Shown here in pieces: positions 23,501 to 36,000 of a stretch of DNA of 64,000 nucleotides (its first letter is position 1; every line of letters starts with the position of its first letter). The stretch comes from Tetmemena sp. SeJ-2015. Taxonomy: Eukaryota > Ciliophora > Spirotrichea > Sporadotrichida > Oxytrichidae. The notes beneath the pieces are model-generated. The model ran no database searches. It was given only the letters and a program-made list of their open reading frames with translations, and was not told where the DNA came from. Position numbers and translations under genes: made by a program. Location of the stretch: positions 40,936 to 104,935 of the forward strand of contig JAJKFJ010021911.1 of the NCBI GenBank assembly GCA_027382625.1, written 5' to 3'.

Positions 23501-23873
23501 ATTCATTATATTAAAAAAAACTGAATAAGATTAAGCAAATTAGCTCTTGTAAAGTAGATTTATTTGCTTGGTATCTAAGCTTTAGAAAGTGCCTAAGTCT
23601 ATGTAAATTCATTTTAAATAACAAAATGTCTCTTAATCTTGATTTCTATGTTTAATTCTATATAAAGTATAAGTTTTAAAGAGAGAGTTCTTTAATTATT
23701 TTAGGTAAAATTCAAATTAAAAATTTGCTTTTCACTTTAAATGAAAAATAATTTCCTAAATTAATGTTAATAAAATCAGTTGGTTCACTATAACAATTCA
23801 TTTAGTTTAGTTTTATGAAAATAATTCTTATTTTTGAATAATCACACTTGATTTCAGATTATGAGAAAATAAA
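23501..23873. other. AT-rich spacer, ~370 bp
   Basis: Between two plus-strand genes. No feature recognised. Confidence 0.45.
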
Positions 23874-25552
23874 ATGAAATCAAGAATTTAGAGAGCTAAG
23901 AATTTTGCGGACACCTAAACACCTCAAAAAGGAAAGAAAAATCAACCAGGGAAGGAAGGATCATAAAGTAATTCAAGAAAGAAGAGCAAGAATAGTAAGC
24001 TCTATCTTTTAAGTTAACTAATTTTTATAGAAAAAAGAGTAAATGCCCAGTCTAATAGGATAGTAGATGAGGACGAAGAGAGAAAATGGAATTGTCAATA
24101 TTCAACTTTTTAATATAGATTAAACATTAATAAGAACTGATGATGCTCCTTTTTTCCTATGATGCTGTTTTAAAGTGCTGTCTAATTAATGTTTCTTGTT
24201 TAATCTTTAATGTAAATAAAAGACAATGAAATTAATTAGATAGTATTCTTTAATGAAAAAATATATTCTTCAATTATAGATAATTTATTTAAAATCCAAT
24301 AAATTATTTACTATAATCACAATCAGGATAATCAACCTTAATGAACTAGTTAGGATGAGGAATTGTTCTAAAAAGACAACGAAAGAGTTACTAAGTACAA
24401 CTTTCAGAATTCAAAAGACAGATTTCACTCATCTCTAGTGGATTAAACTGAAAAATTTGATCCTGAATAAATAACTAGATAATTCAATAATGAATGTTAG
24501 AGTTAAATAATTATTTAGTATTTTATTTTTGGAAAGTCACGATGAAGAAGCAGAAGATCAAGAAATTATGGATGAAGAGGAAGATCTTCAAGGAATTGAG
24601 ATCACTCAAAACAAAAGAGTACTCAACTCTTCGATCTCTAGAGACGCAAATTATAATACTGATTTAAAAGAGAACGAGAGGAATGGAGGAGGAAACTTAG
24701 ATAAATTTTATAAAGAGCAGGAAAATAATTAGCAAGACAACTCTTAAAAGGAATAGAAATCTGATTTAAGCAAGCGTTCATTGAATTTCACATTTAAGTC
24801 TTTATCATAAGGCTTCAATTTCTCAAATGATACTGATCCATCCTTAAAACTTATCCTCGAAAATTATCTTAAAAATATTTAATATGATTATTATTTATTC
24901 TTATATCTATAAAGTTGAAATAATGAATTTGCAGATACTTTCATTCCTTTAATTTAATTGTCTCGAATTTTTAAATTATCAACCATTGAGCAAAGAAATA
25001 GAAGTAGAGGAGTTAAAGCAGTCAAAGTACTTTATGGTAAAAAGATTTGGGGATGCTCTAATTTTTGGTGAGTAAAATACTTTTTTTGTAAATAATTATT
25101 TTTATATTTAGTATGAGAAGTCAGCTAATGTAAAGAGTGTACGAAGTGGAAAGGGTGTGATGAAGTATGATGATGGTCGAATATATGAAGATGAGTGGGG
25201 AAATGACTAAAGAGATGGCCGTGGCTTCGAGAGATATCAAAATGGAAATTAAGCTATGAGTCTTAATTATCTTTTAAACACTTACCAAGGAGAGTTCTAG
25301 TACGGGAAAGCACATGTCTAGTGAGGCACTAGATGGAAGGTATCTAACGAGGTCTACGACGGAGAATGGTCAAAGGACTTGCGTCATGGATATGGTGTAT
25401 GGAAAAAATTACCTAACTATAAGCTTTAAAGTTAAGATTAGAGCAAGCATTTCGCTCCATTAAATTAATACTAATTATACTTAAAACTTAATTAGTGGCA
25501 ATACTAAAGTTGCTGCAACTTAATTTGTAGCAGTTCAAACGCGTTGCAATGA
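23874..25552 (+). CDS. MORN-repeat protein (3' end uncertain)
   Basis: The N-terminal ~half is Lys/Asn/Gln/Glu-rich (start MKSRIQRAKNFADT at 23874). It is broken by AT-rich segments at roughly 24,000-24,350 and 24,490-24,530 that look like IESs or introns. A 44-bp GTGAG..TTTAG intron is at 25068-25111. The C-terminal part has two or three MORN repeats: GVMKYDDGRIYEDEW, RDGRGFERYQNGN, YQGEFQYGKAH, EVYDGEWSKDLRHGYGVW. MORN repeats usually bind membranes or lipids, or act as scaffolds at the cell cortex. IES 25252-25284 joins two repeats, and a 12-bp segment at 25324-25335 carries an in-frame TGA and may be another IES. After GVWKK the frame runs on through low-quality sequence to TGA at 25550. 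The true end may lie elsewhere, because a minisatellite and a TBE remnant follow at once. Confidence 0.68.
25252..25284. other. IES, 33 bp, pointer TTA
   Basis: TTA at 25249-25251 and 25282-25284. Removal gives the canonical MORN spacing ERYQNGNYQGEFQYG. Confidence 0.75.
25324..25335. other. candidate 12-bp IES, pointer TG
   Basis: TG at 25322-25323 and 25334-25335. Removing 12 bases eliminates the in-frame TGA (25321-25323 as read through) and gives GKAHVQWKVSNEVYDGEW. The pointer is only 2 bp, so this is tentative. Confidence 0.45.
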
Positions 25553-25670
25553 AATTATAGCAGCTATTTTTAAGCCTTTCCTGACGTCGAATTACTAACA
25601 TGGTTGCCAACGGAATTAGTAGCACATACTAACTGCGTTTTGAACTTAATTCGTAGCAAAATCAAGCAGA
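25489..25670. repeat. degenerate ~32-bp minisatellite, six units
   Basis: Unit starts resembling AATTNGTAGCA occur at 25490, 25522, 25552, 25580, 25614 and 25648, that is every 28-34 bp. Unit interiors share GTTGCAACTT-like ends. The period is not a multiple of three, so it is unlikely to be coding. It lies between the MORN gene and the second TBE remnant. Confidence 0.65.
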
Positions 25671-25840
25671 ATAAGAGATAAATATGGAGCTATCTAATAA
25701 TAAATAAGAAAAAATGAAGAAATCAATAACTGACAGCATCTTTTGCACTCTGATGTTCCCCGTGAGTGCTCTGCACCTAGGCAACAGCATGCATAATAAA
25801 AAGTGGGGGGCTCTTCATAATTAAAAAATTGAATTTAAAG

Positions 25841-27240
25841 ATGGCAACCAACCTAGCTAAGAGACAAGTACCACCTTAGCAAACACAAGCTAAAACTAAT
25901 GTTCGGGAACAGCAACCAAAAAATGCTGTGTGCACTAAGTGCAGGGAGAGCTCTCTGAACTTGAGCTCGACAAGAGATCTCTGTGCTTTAATTTTCAAGC
26001 CAAGAGTTTAGAAGTCGGTGGGTGTTTAAACTTCGCACCTGATGCTCCTCTTGTTGCTGCTCCAGAGATCAATGGAGAAAAAAATTTTTTGAATGCGATA
26101 ATGTCAAGACAGTTCGAATACCCTCGGGGCCTAAAGGGGCCACAAGAAGCCCACCAGAAAAACCCCAAGATTATATGAAGCATTAAAAAGGGACGCCCTT
26201 ATCCTTGCTCACTTGTGACAACATTCTCTCACTCTGTTTTCCTCCAAAAACCCCAAGGGAGAAGAACACATGGCTGAGAATTGAGGATAAAAAACTTTGA
26301 AGATGGTCCCAGCTAAAGGGGCAAGCACGATACCTTAAAAAGGTTCAACAAAAGAGGAAGCAAGAGGAGAAGAAGAGGAAGATTGAGTTCATAAATTCAA
26401 AGCCTTATATAGGGTGTCAGAAAAGTTTCAGCTAGCTCAAAGAAAAGACCCATGCTTGAAGTTGTAATTTGGAGGAGTGTGTTCAAATTACCTCCACCTT
26501 GCTAATGCGAAGCGAAAAACACCATATACAAAAGAGATCTTACAAGATTTTCCCCTTTTACAAAATATTTTTGTAAAAAAGGAAGAGAGAGGTCTTGATT
26601 TCGCGAAAACTGATGTTGAGAGAAGCGAGGGAAAAAAATTGAAATAGTTTTATTTTTGCGGGTTCTTATCGATCATATTAATCGCCTTCCCCTTTCCTAA
26701 TGGGGACCCCTAAGAAATTTTCCAGCACGGGGCGCAAAAAGTACTAGCTTTACTGTATTCCATGACCTCGTTAGAGGAGTGAGGATTGCATGAGTTGGGG
26801 ATTCAGAGTCTAAAGCCAAGAAATCATGAAAAACTTTGAACCATCAGAGCAACGTATAGACTTCAACAGAGTTTAAAAGAGAAAACTTGGGAAACATCGG
26901 GGCAAGGAACGCACTACTTCCCCTAGAGACAGACTTGGCTCAAAGGTTTGTCGTGGGAATTTGGTCTATAGTTGCAAAACATACTTTAATGCGATATAAA
27001 AAAGGAATATACTATGTAAAGGGGAAGATGACAATTAATTCGCAAAAAACATTGTGATAAACAAAGGATCAGACCTTTTTAAAAAGTTTGTAAACAAAGT
27101 AAAAAACAAACAACCCATGAAAACCCAACACTCAGTTATCTGAATGAGGAAGCACTTAAAAAGGGATAAATTAGAGAAAAATAAAACAGACGTCAAGGTC
27201 ACCTTTTTTAGAAAAATTTAGATTGCCTGTTTGGGTAAAT
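25841..27240 (+). pseudogene. TBE zinc-finger ORF (57-kDa-type), broken
   Basis: Starts MATNLAKRQVPPQQTQ. A CTKC finger follows at residues 36-39, then a frameshift into NFQAKSLEVGGCLNFAPDAP. Later blocks such as VHKFKALYRVSEKFQLAQ and RKTPYTKEILQDFP lie in shifting frames with TGAs between them. Its place inside a TIR-ended element, at the end opposite the transposase, fits the large TBE ORF described as a zinc-finger/kinase protein in Oxytricha. I did not see clear kinase motifs, so that part is inference. Confidence 0.55.
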
Positions 27241-27244
27241 TTTT

Positions 27245-27331
27245 AAAAAGATTATAAGTATTTAAAAAGAAATTAATTATACCAATTTTATCACTTTTTT
27301 ATCTTATTATGGGGTTTTTGGGGTTTTTTTG
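27245..27331. repeat. TBE terminal inverted repeat, second copy
   Basis: Inverted match to 63879-63960: TATTATGGGG, then the ATCACTTTTTTATC region, then AAAAAGAAATTAATTAT and AGTATT. The outer end has two degraded telomere-type blocks. Confidence 0.8.
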
Positions 27332-29008
27332 TGCCTTTTTTTAGGAAAAATTTTTTTGCAGATATATATGGTGAAAAAATCACATTTATTTTTAATATTG
27401 TAAATTTTTTTATTTTTTTTTACTATAAAAATTTACTGTTTAGAAACCCCGAAATACCAAAAAAAAATTTAAAAAAAAATTTAGTAGTATTAAATTAATA
27501 ATTAATTTACAATTTTAATAAATTAGTTAAGACAAATTTTTCCACTAAAAAATTTAGAAGGTGCAAAAAACAGCTGCAAATTTTTGAAGCCTATTAAAAT
27601 TAAAACCAATTTATTTTTTTAAATTTTTCAATTTTTTTAAAAAATCTATTTAAAGAATGAAAATTAATTTAGGAACTGTGTTTTTTTGTATTGATAGGTA
27701 TAAATGCGAGATTACTCAACTTACAAAATTTTAGCCTCTTTTAATTTATTAATTTAATCTCCAATAAATTTAAATATAATGATATATAACAAGTATATTA
27801 CATCCTGCTTTAGAAGATAATTTGTTAATTAATTCCTGTAAATAAAAAAATAATTTATATAATTAGGCATCTATCTTATAAGCTAATTATGTTTTTTTTT
27901 TAGATTAAGGACATCAGAATTTATTACAAACTATTTTATGTCTTGTACTATTGCTCTTTAGGTAGGTTAAGTAGACCCTCCTTAAAATAAAAATTAAAGC
28001 CACATACTATAAAGACTTCAACATTTAATAACAAAATATTTTTTCAATTGAATTTAAATATATGTTTGTAATTTCGATTTTAAGTTATTCACATATTGGG
28101 AGAATAATTTTGTAAAAAAAAAAAGCTTAATAAAAATGATGAATCAAATGTGAAAAATATCATAACTCAGCATAGTTATGATTGTAAGTTTCTAATAATT
28201 AGAATAAAGACATCCGCAAGGCAATAGATGATATTTTATAAGTGTTCTTTATAGAAAGTAGACCTAATATTATTATATAAAGAAAAATATCTAAAATATC
28301 TGGCCCACTCTGTTATATATTAATTATTCACATTTTTCATATTTCTAATGATTTAAAATTTTTTTTTTACAGATTTAAAATTATGATAGTAGGAATTTTT
28401 GTTTTTATTAATATCTCTGCCTTATAATTTACAATTATTAACTTCATTACTCAAATGGAAATACTATTGAAATGAATTTACCGATTCTTTTATAAAATAT
28501 TAATATATAAAATATTTCCCCCAGTATTAATTATTTTTAAGAAAATAAATTTGGCCCACCTTAGTTTAGTAATGAAGGAGTAGTAAAATCTAAAAGTCGC
28601 AATATTCTGAATATTTTTTCATAATTTTGAGAATGATAAATTTTAATCAACTATTAAGTTATGAAATTTAACTGCCAACTAGTGAGTATAACTCAATAGA
28701 ACTATCTTTTATTGATGCCAATGAATGAGAGGTTTTTAAACATAGCAAAGTTTTTATTTTCTTGCACCTACACTACTCTGTGTTTTAGTCTCAATTTCTC
28801 TCTAAGTTTTATGTTCTTCTTGAAATAGCAATAGCTTTAATGAATGTTATCTTTGGACTTTTATGATAAGTGTAGACTTCTTTGTCTCTTTATAAATATG
28901 AATATCGTGTAAAGTGAGTCTCCTTTAACTTAACACTCTAGTTTAAGATTGCCTTTGACTATGGTCAATATTTTATGAAATGACTGAGTGATAGTTAATT
29001 GAAAGCAA
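27332..29008. other. AT-rich region without supportable gene, ~1.7 kb
   Basis: Extremely AT-rich with long A and T runs. Open frames exist on both strands only because TGA is the sole stop. No repeat shared with the rest of the window was noticed. Confidence 0.45.
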
Positions 29009-29940
29009 TGATTCCAATTAAAGAAAAGTATGAATTGGATGTTTTTAATTTTATCAAAAAGTATGAATAGGACAACTTAATTTAACAATCACTAAAACAC
29101 TCACTGAGGCTATTTAAAGATCATATTTTCAAATTTATGTCAGTTTGTGTCTGTTTTCGCAAAGTGACACAATTCGACACTCATTTCCATAATGCAGGTA
29201 CATTGAAATTCTATCGTCTAATCGTACTCCTTATCACTAAAATAACTCTTATCAACTAAATCGTAGATAGTATATAGTAAAGCAGCTATTAAATTAGGAA
29301 AACTAAAATTCCTACTAGAAAAAACTATCAAAGAAAAAGAAAACTCAAAGTTTAAAGCTAAGTGACACTAACATAGACAACTACTTGTCATCTTAAATTA
29401 TATATAAAACAACAAAGACATTGCTACTTCTTTCAATACTGATAAAAAAATCCAAATTTGTAAAGAGCCCTACAATAAACTTTTGACACTATATATCGCT
29501 CAAAATATTGCAATTATTCTTTTTGAACTTATTGAGGAGTCAATCTTGTCTACTTTAAAAAGTTGTTGTGGAATTGAAATCATTTAGAAGGAAGAGATAT
29601 CAGACAAAGAAAAAAAAGATATTTATTGGTGTAATAAGAAGGAGAATGAATGACTCCAGATCCATACTATAAAACTACTCTCAGAGATCTCAATTATATA
29701 TGAGAAGACTATTTAAAAAGTACTATCGTGGACTTGCTCAAGTGTTTTAAAGAGAGTTAAGAATAAAAATGCTCGATATTAATTTGAAAAGAAGCCATTG
29801 AGCATAGATGAATCAGTGGCTGGTATTTACTGGTTTATGACTTAACAAATAAGCTTTATTAATTCAAAGGATGAGAGCAAGTAGTATATCGAATTAATAA
29901 ATTTATCATTAAAGTGATTCTCAAATTCTGAAAGAAATTA
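29009..29940 (+). CDS. possible unknown gene fragment(s)
   Basis: Two adjoining frames look more protein-like than the flanks. One begins MIPIKEKYELDVFNFIKKYE at 29009 and runs to a TGA near 29,443. The other, from about 29,445, includes KKIQICKEPYNKLLTLYIAQ, then SILSTLKSCCGIEIIQKEE, then PLSIDESVAGIYWFM, with one internal TGA near 29,650. I recognise no domain. The frame change and TGA could be IES boundaries or decay. Which piece belongs to which gene is unknown. Confidence 0.3.
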
Positions 29941-29991
29941 TCAGATTTGTATGTTATTCGATTCTGAATTAAATCACAGCCCTTTCGAATT

Positions 29992-32900
29992 GTGCTTATC
30001 GGTACCCCCGTGGTCTAGGAGATATTAACTAAGATTCATTTTAAATTTAAGAATGCTTAAATAATTAGTGAGAAGTTGTATTATTGACTTAGTTTAAAAT
30101 CTAAAAATATTTTGCTTGTTTAAATCGCTCTCTCTATCTCTCCTTTCTTTCTTGTGAGATTGAAAAATATGGTTTTCTTATTGATGGATATAAATTTATT
30201 TCTGATGAGAAAAGAAGAAGCTCTTAAATGCTCGATTTACAAAATTTTATAATTTTAATGAAGCTCTCACAAAAATACATATTTTTATTAATAAAAACTA
30301 AAGTTAATTAATGGCCACATGATTAATCAATTAAAATAATTTGCTAAAAAATTAGATTATGAGCTGTAATGTGAGCGACGCTAGTTTCAGAGGTCTCGAT
30401 ATAGACGCTATTGGGAATATAGTAGCTGGCGGTCATTTCTATTCTACCACGATTGGAGGCTCTAAGCAATTGACTTCATCTTATTACGACAACACAGGAA
30501 TTCTAAAAATCATTTACAAACATCGCTATTAATTTAAACTTTATCTTCAATGGCTTAGATAAACCATTTATAAATTTATTGAGTGATGGAATAATTCTTA
30601 ATTGCTTTATGTGTCTATAACTACTTGCAATATGGATATAAGAGGATTAATATTTAAGAGGAGTGCAACAGGCTAGGCTTCAGATGGTATAGTTATGTGT
30701 GCATAGGGCTGTAGCTAACTTTGGTTTTTCTTTTTCGACAAGAGCGGAAATAAATCCTTATTGATCTCATTTATTTATTTTTATACAATTGAAGTATTCC
30801 AATAAGAAAATACTTAAAATATGGATAATATTGAGAGCATATATTTCTCTTTTATTATAAAAGATAAGTTTATTTTAAAATTATTTGCTTCCTTCCAGTT
30901 GCATGTTATTACATTATGCGACGTTTTAATTGAATTTTTATTTTTACCAAGCTTTCTGAATTTAAAATGCCTTTATTTTCCTCCTGCTTAAATAATGAAA
31001 TGTGTATTCCTCAAATGATATAAAAAAGATATAGATACCTCTGAGAAGTGGTCTGAAATAGATAAGAAGAATATACCAAATGCTACTGAAACTTAAGAAA
31101 TTCTAGAAGCATATAGAATTACATAAAGGAAAGTTCTTTTTTTTTAACTTAAAATGTATGTAAAAAAAGTAAGTTAAGTTTCGTAAAGATTTTGGACAGA
31201 AAAAAGAAATTTTAATTGCTCTAATCTTGTAATATAGCGAAGAATTTAATAAAAAAAGAATTAAATTAAATATTAAATTAAAATGGAATAAATCAGCGGC
31301 AGTTGAAGTATCTCAGATTTAAATAATTATTACACCATTTGATTCAGCATCAAATTCTAAGAACTTTTTATCCTTGTAACTTTTGTCTGGGAGCGCTCAG
31401 TACAGAGTTATAAGCGACATAAGTTTAGATGAAGATGATGATGAGGAAGAAGAAGAGTGCGTGAGTCATATCTCACTGCTGAGAGGTGGTGTGGAGATGA
31501 TTAAATAAGAAACTCATATTAATTTTTAATAAGCTATGAACAAGTTGCAGATAAGGGGGCTGAATTTACTATATCAACTGTCAGCATTTTGCAACTCTCC
31601 ATTTATTATTTTAACCAATCACCGATTTTAATTAAAATTCCAACTATAGTTTCTAGAGAAAAAAAATATTATAATTCTCTTGTAAAATAAAAATGTATTT
31701 TAAGCTAATTTAATCTTATTTATTGGATATTGGATTTAATGTGCTATATCAGTTAAGAGATACCTCCTCACTGAGCTTTCGATCACTTTTTTAATATAGT
31801 ATTTTATTATTGATAAAGCATTGATAAATAGTAGCGGCAGCTGCTTTATGATTCTTCAGGAAGCATCTATATAAATTGTAATAATTTAATTTTTCTCACT
31901 TTATTAAATCTATTTAGGATTATTAAATTAAAAATTTAAATTTAGGACCGTGACTTTTCGCTAAAATCGGATTGGATAGAAGAAGGGATGTCAGCCTCTC
32001 ATTGCTGAATTCTTTTCTATATGAGGTTGTCCCCTTAATAAAGTCTAGTTTAGTAATTAAATATGTGGCTTATGGGAAGCCCTGAAACCTTGAAAGAGGA
32101 ACACTGATTTCCAAGTTAGATCCCCTTTACTACATTAATGGTCCCTTCTCTTTGAAGATTAGGGCTCACAAGGAGTAATGATCGTGTTTAAATTTATATA
32201 GGCAATTCAGGAGAGATAGAAGGGTAAGATGCTCAGTATTCTTTATCAAAATCAAAGGTTTTTTGGCTTCTCGCTAGTCAGTCAAAGTCAGGAGATCAGA
32301 GAAGTAATTAGTGAAGTTTTAGTATTTTCAAGTCTACCGGATTCCTTGCCCTAATGGAGAAAATTTTTCATTATCTTCTATAACGTCATAAGTTTGCACT
32401 TTTCATCTTTTTTGGCTATTCTTTTTATGCACGTGTAGTGTCTTTTATTTCCTACTACTTATTTCCTTTTAAATTCTTAAATCTATGTAGCAAGCTATCA
32501 TACCGGCTACACAGCAAGTTTTCTCAAGCTCATTCCATCCTCAGCATCAACTGTCACTGCCATTTACGGCTGGACCACAAATATATTAACACATATGAAT
32601 AATTTTTAGAATGTATATTTTTTAAATAGTGCATTAGGAACCTCAAATTAATTAATTTACCTCTCTTTCAGACAATCATAAATATATAATAAGTATTATA
32701 ATAAACAGTCTTGCAGTGGCGAAGGGCACTTAAGGAAATGACATTTACTTCACCAGCATGTTTGCCTTTTCTAACTACAGTCTCTATCAGTAGATACACA
32801 AAATAGACGGCTCCTCAGGCGCCATTCAGGCAAACTATAGACTTTAATCCACACTTAGTGGAACTATTAAGGAGGGATATCTCAGTGCTTAAAAATATAC

Positions 32901-33075
32901 AAAGTATAAATAGGATATAATGTCAATTATTAATATATCACAACTGTTATTTATAATGCAATGGATGTGGTTGAAGCCACCTCAGGGGTTTAAACTATTG
33001 TAGGTTGTGGATCTATTTACTACGCAAACAACTTGAATCTCTACGTGGTGCAACAATATCGTCAATTAAATATAA
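29992..33075 (+). CDS. giant surface-protein gene, part 1: N-terminus and beta-propeller-like repeats
   Basis: Scattered coding blocks on the plus strand. (a) 29,992-30,060: NCAYRYPRGLGDINQDSF. (b) 30,362-30,560: SDASFRGLDIDAIGNIVAGG then FYSTTIGGSKQLTSSYYD, resembling SBBP-type beta-propeller repeats. (c) 32,490-32,590: SYHTGYTASFLKLIPSS. (d) 32,700-33,070: VAKGTQGNDIYFTSMFAF, HKIDGSSGAIQANYRL, DVVEATSGVQTIVGCGSIYY. These fit an extracellular repeat protein common in hypotrichs. The long AT-rich stretches between blocks are presumably IESs; one holds a copy of the dispersed ~405-bp repeat. The gene then runs into the 3.07-kb palindrome. Block boundaries are approximate, and assignment to one gene is inference from strand, order and domain type. 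Confidence 0.5.
31240..31649 (+). repeat. dispersed ~405-bp repeat, copy 1
   Basis: Similar over its length to 45440-45846 and 62501-62910. Shared words include AGTTGAAGTATCTCAG, ACTTTTGTCTGGGAG, AGAGTTATAAGCGACA and ACCAATCACCGATTTTAAT. No long ORF. It lies within the giant surface-protein gene region. Confidence 0.8.
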
Positions 33076-36000
33076 TATTATAAAAATACCATTGAATTTG
33101 CAAATTTTTTAAATAATAATTCCTAATAATTGGTACAAAGCTCAACATTCAGGTAATTTAGTTTGGTTTGAGCTTAAATTAGCTTACTTTAGTATAAATT
33201 TACAAGCAAAATTACAAGTCTTATAATATACTACATTATCAAAAACTACCTCCCTTCATTTATCTGATAATCTGAGATCAGCTTAAACGAAGGTCTGGAA
33301 TGAATCATGTGTAACAGCATCCTCTAGGACGCAAAAGTGGTGCCTTGAAAGAGTACCTAGCAATAAAAATCTTCAAGAATCTACTAAGAAGTACTCAAGT
33401 AACTTTTGAGGAGAGTCATTCTTAGTATTCAAGCAAGATAGAGTCACTGACTTTGAGTAAGTTACTTTAAGATCTCAAGGAAAAACGAGATAGTCGCACA
33501 GCTAATGAAACTTTCGCTCATTTAAAATACCCACAAATACTGTAAGGATGTCAATGGCGTACCACAAGCTCATAAAGTTTCAGTCTCCACAATCTTCTTA
33601 ATCAGGGATCATTGATTTCAAATAAATCCGTGGAACTCACTGCCATAGCCTCGCATACTTGAACTTGTTAGCATTATCACTATGCAAAGTGATTTATCAG
33701 TAGCCCATTCTCCAAATGCTCTCTGATTACTATCAGAAACCACATTGGTATCTCATTCTCTTTTAACCCATATTTGTATTATTTTTAAAGGCTAGGGTGA
33801 AGGAATTACAAAGTTGACAGGTGTCTCAATCCAGCAGATCTTCGTATAGCAATTGAAGCGCATTTTTGATTATCCAAAAATGCAATGTCCATCAATTTCC
33901 TCAATCACCATGTGCGAGTACCCAAAAAGTGAAGTGATTCATACCAGACATTGAATTTCCAACAGCGAAGCATGCTTTAGAAATAATCGCTCAGACATAT
34001 TATGGAAAACGAGTCTGAAAGTAAGAGTTCTGAGGATCGAGCGAAACATAAAGAACGCGCAAGACATTAGCACTGTTGGCAAATGAAATTCAGCGAGTGG
34101 ATTCCTCAATTGACCAATGGATGTCGCGACACGGGGTTTGTGGCACCATGACCTGGATTAGCTTGCGCAGCGTCGAAAATAGGATAGAGCTGCTTTTCTT
34201 AATGCGGTGAACAAGATTCCATGTGCAGCAGAAGTCAGTTATTAAACCCGTGATTGAGGTGTGGTGCAACAATCATCTTTACAATTATAATAAATAAGTT
34301 CTTAAAATATTAAACCTAAATAATTTATTGCAGTTATAATTAATAGTTAATATTATTGAGGTGCCTCACTCCGTATTTCTACTTAATTAATATAACTGAC
34401 TTAATCCTTTTATAATTTTTAAAAATGTGAAGGCATCTCAGGCTTATAAGTTCTGACATCTATCTTTCCAATTACAGCTTCATTTAACAAAAACTTCCAT
34501 TCTTTGAACTGCCAAAAATTTCATCATCACTAAGGAGGACACTATCATCGTGGTAGGTGCTGGAGAGAAGAATTTAAAAAAGCGAAAGATTTTAGAGAAT
34601 AAAGTATCAACTCGAGACAGCCACTTCAGAATGCGATAAGGAAAGGTACAAGATAGACTTGGAAGATTAACCAGTGGTGTTGCAGTCATTAAGGTAGGAG
34701 GATACTTAGGAAAAAAAATTGGCGAGCTAATGGATAGAATTCAAAAAGTATTCTCATATGTCAGAACTTATAAGCCTGAGATGCCTTCACATTTTTAAAA
34801 ATTATAAAAGGATTAAGTCAGTTATATTAATTAAGTAGAAATACGGAGTGAGGCACCTCAATAATATTAACTATTAATTATAACTGCAATAAATTATTTA
34901 GGTTTAATATTTTAAGAACTTATTTATTATAATTGTAAAGATGATTGTTGCACCACACCTCAATCACGGGTTTAATAACTGACTTCTGCTGCACATGGAA
35001 TCTTGTTCACCGCATTAAGAAAAGCAGCTCTATCCTATTTTCGACGCTGCGCAAGCTAATCCAGGTCATGGTGCCACAAACCCCGTGTCGCGACATCCAT
35101 TGGTCAATTGAGGAATCCACTCGCTGAATTTCATTTGCCAACAGTGCTAATGTCTTGCGCGTTCTTTATGTTTCGCTCGATCCTCAGAACTCTTACTTTC
35201 AGACTCGTTTTCCATAATATGTCTGAGCGATTATTTCTAAAGCATGCTTCGCTGTTGGAAATTCAATGTCTGGTATGAATCACTTCACTTTTTGGGTACT
35301 CGCACATGGTGATTGAGGAAATTGATGGACATTGCATTTTTGGATAATCAAAAATGCGCTTCAATTGCTATACGAAGATCTGCTGGATTGAGACACCTGT
35401 CAACTTTGTAATTCCTTCACCCTAGCCTTTAAAAATAATACAAATATGGGTTAAAAGAGAATGAGATACCAATGTGGTTTCTGATAGTAATCAGAGAGCA
35501 TTTGGAGAATGGGCTACTGATAAATCACTTTGCATAGTGATAATGCTAACAAGTTCAAGTATGCGAGGCTATGGCAGTGAGTTCCACGGATTTATTTGAA
35601 ATCAATGATCCCTGATTAAGAAGATTGTGGAGACTGAAACTTTATGAGCTTGTGGTACGCCATTGACATCCTTACAGTATTTGTGGGTATTTTAAATGAG
35701 CGAAAGTTTCATTAGCTGTGCGACTATCTCGTTTTTCCTTGAGATCTTAAAGTAACTTACTCAAAGTCAGTGACTCTATCTTGCTTGAATACTAAGAATG
35801 ACTCTCCTCAAAAGTTACTTGAGTACTTCTTAGTAGATTCTTGAAGATTTTTATTGCTAGGTACTCTTTCAAGGCACCACTTTTGCGTCCTAGAGGATGC
35901 TGTTACACATGATTCATTCCAGACCTTCGTTTAAGCTGATCTCAGATTATCAGATAAATGAAGGGAGGTAGTTTTTGATAATGTAGTATATTATAAGACT

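Larger units (their letters stand above)
25690..27331. mobile_element. decayed TBE transposon (second copy), zinc-finger-ORF half
   Basis: The right terminus at 27245-27331 carries the shared TBE inverted repeat and ends in two G4T5-like blocks (GGGGTTTTTGGGG). Its subterminal stretch AGATTGCCTGTTT at 27218-27230 is also found, inverted, at the end of the window. Inside is a degraded plus-strand ORF starting at 25841 with a CxxC finger. No left terminus was found. The left edge is uncertain and lies somewhere between the minisatellite and 25,841. Confidence 0.75.

Noticed and set aside
34090..35127. Two identical 60-aa ORFs on opposite strands
   Set aside because: They only reflect the inverted repeat. 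The protein has no family resemblance and the frame is short.
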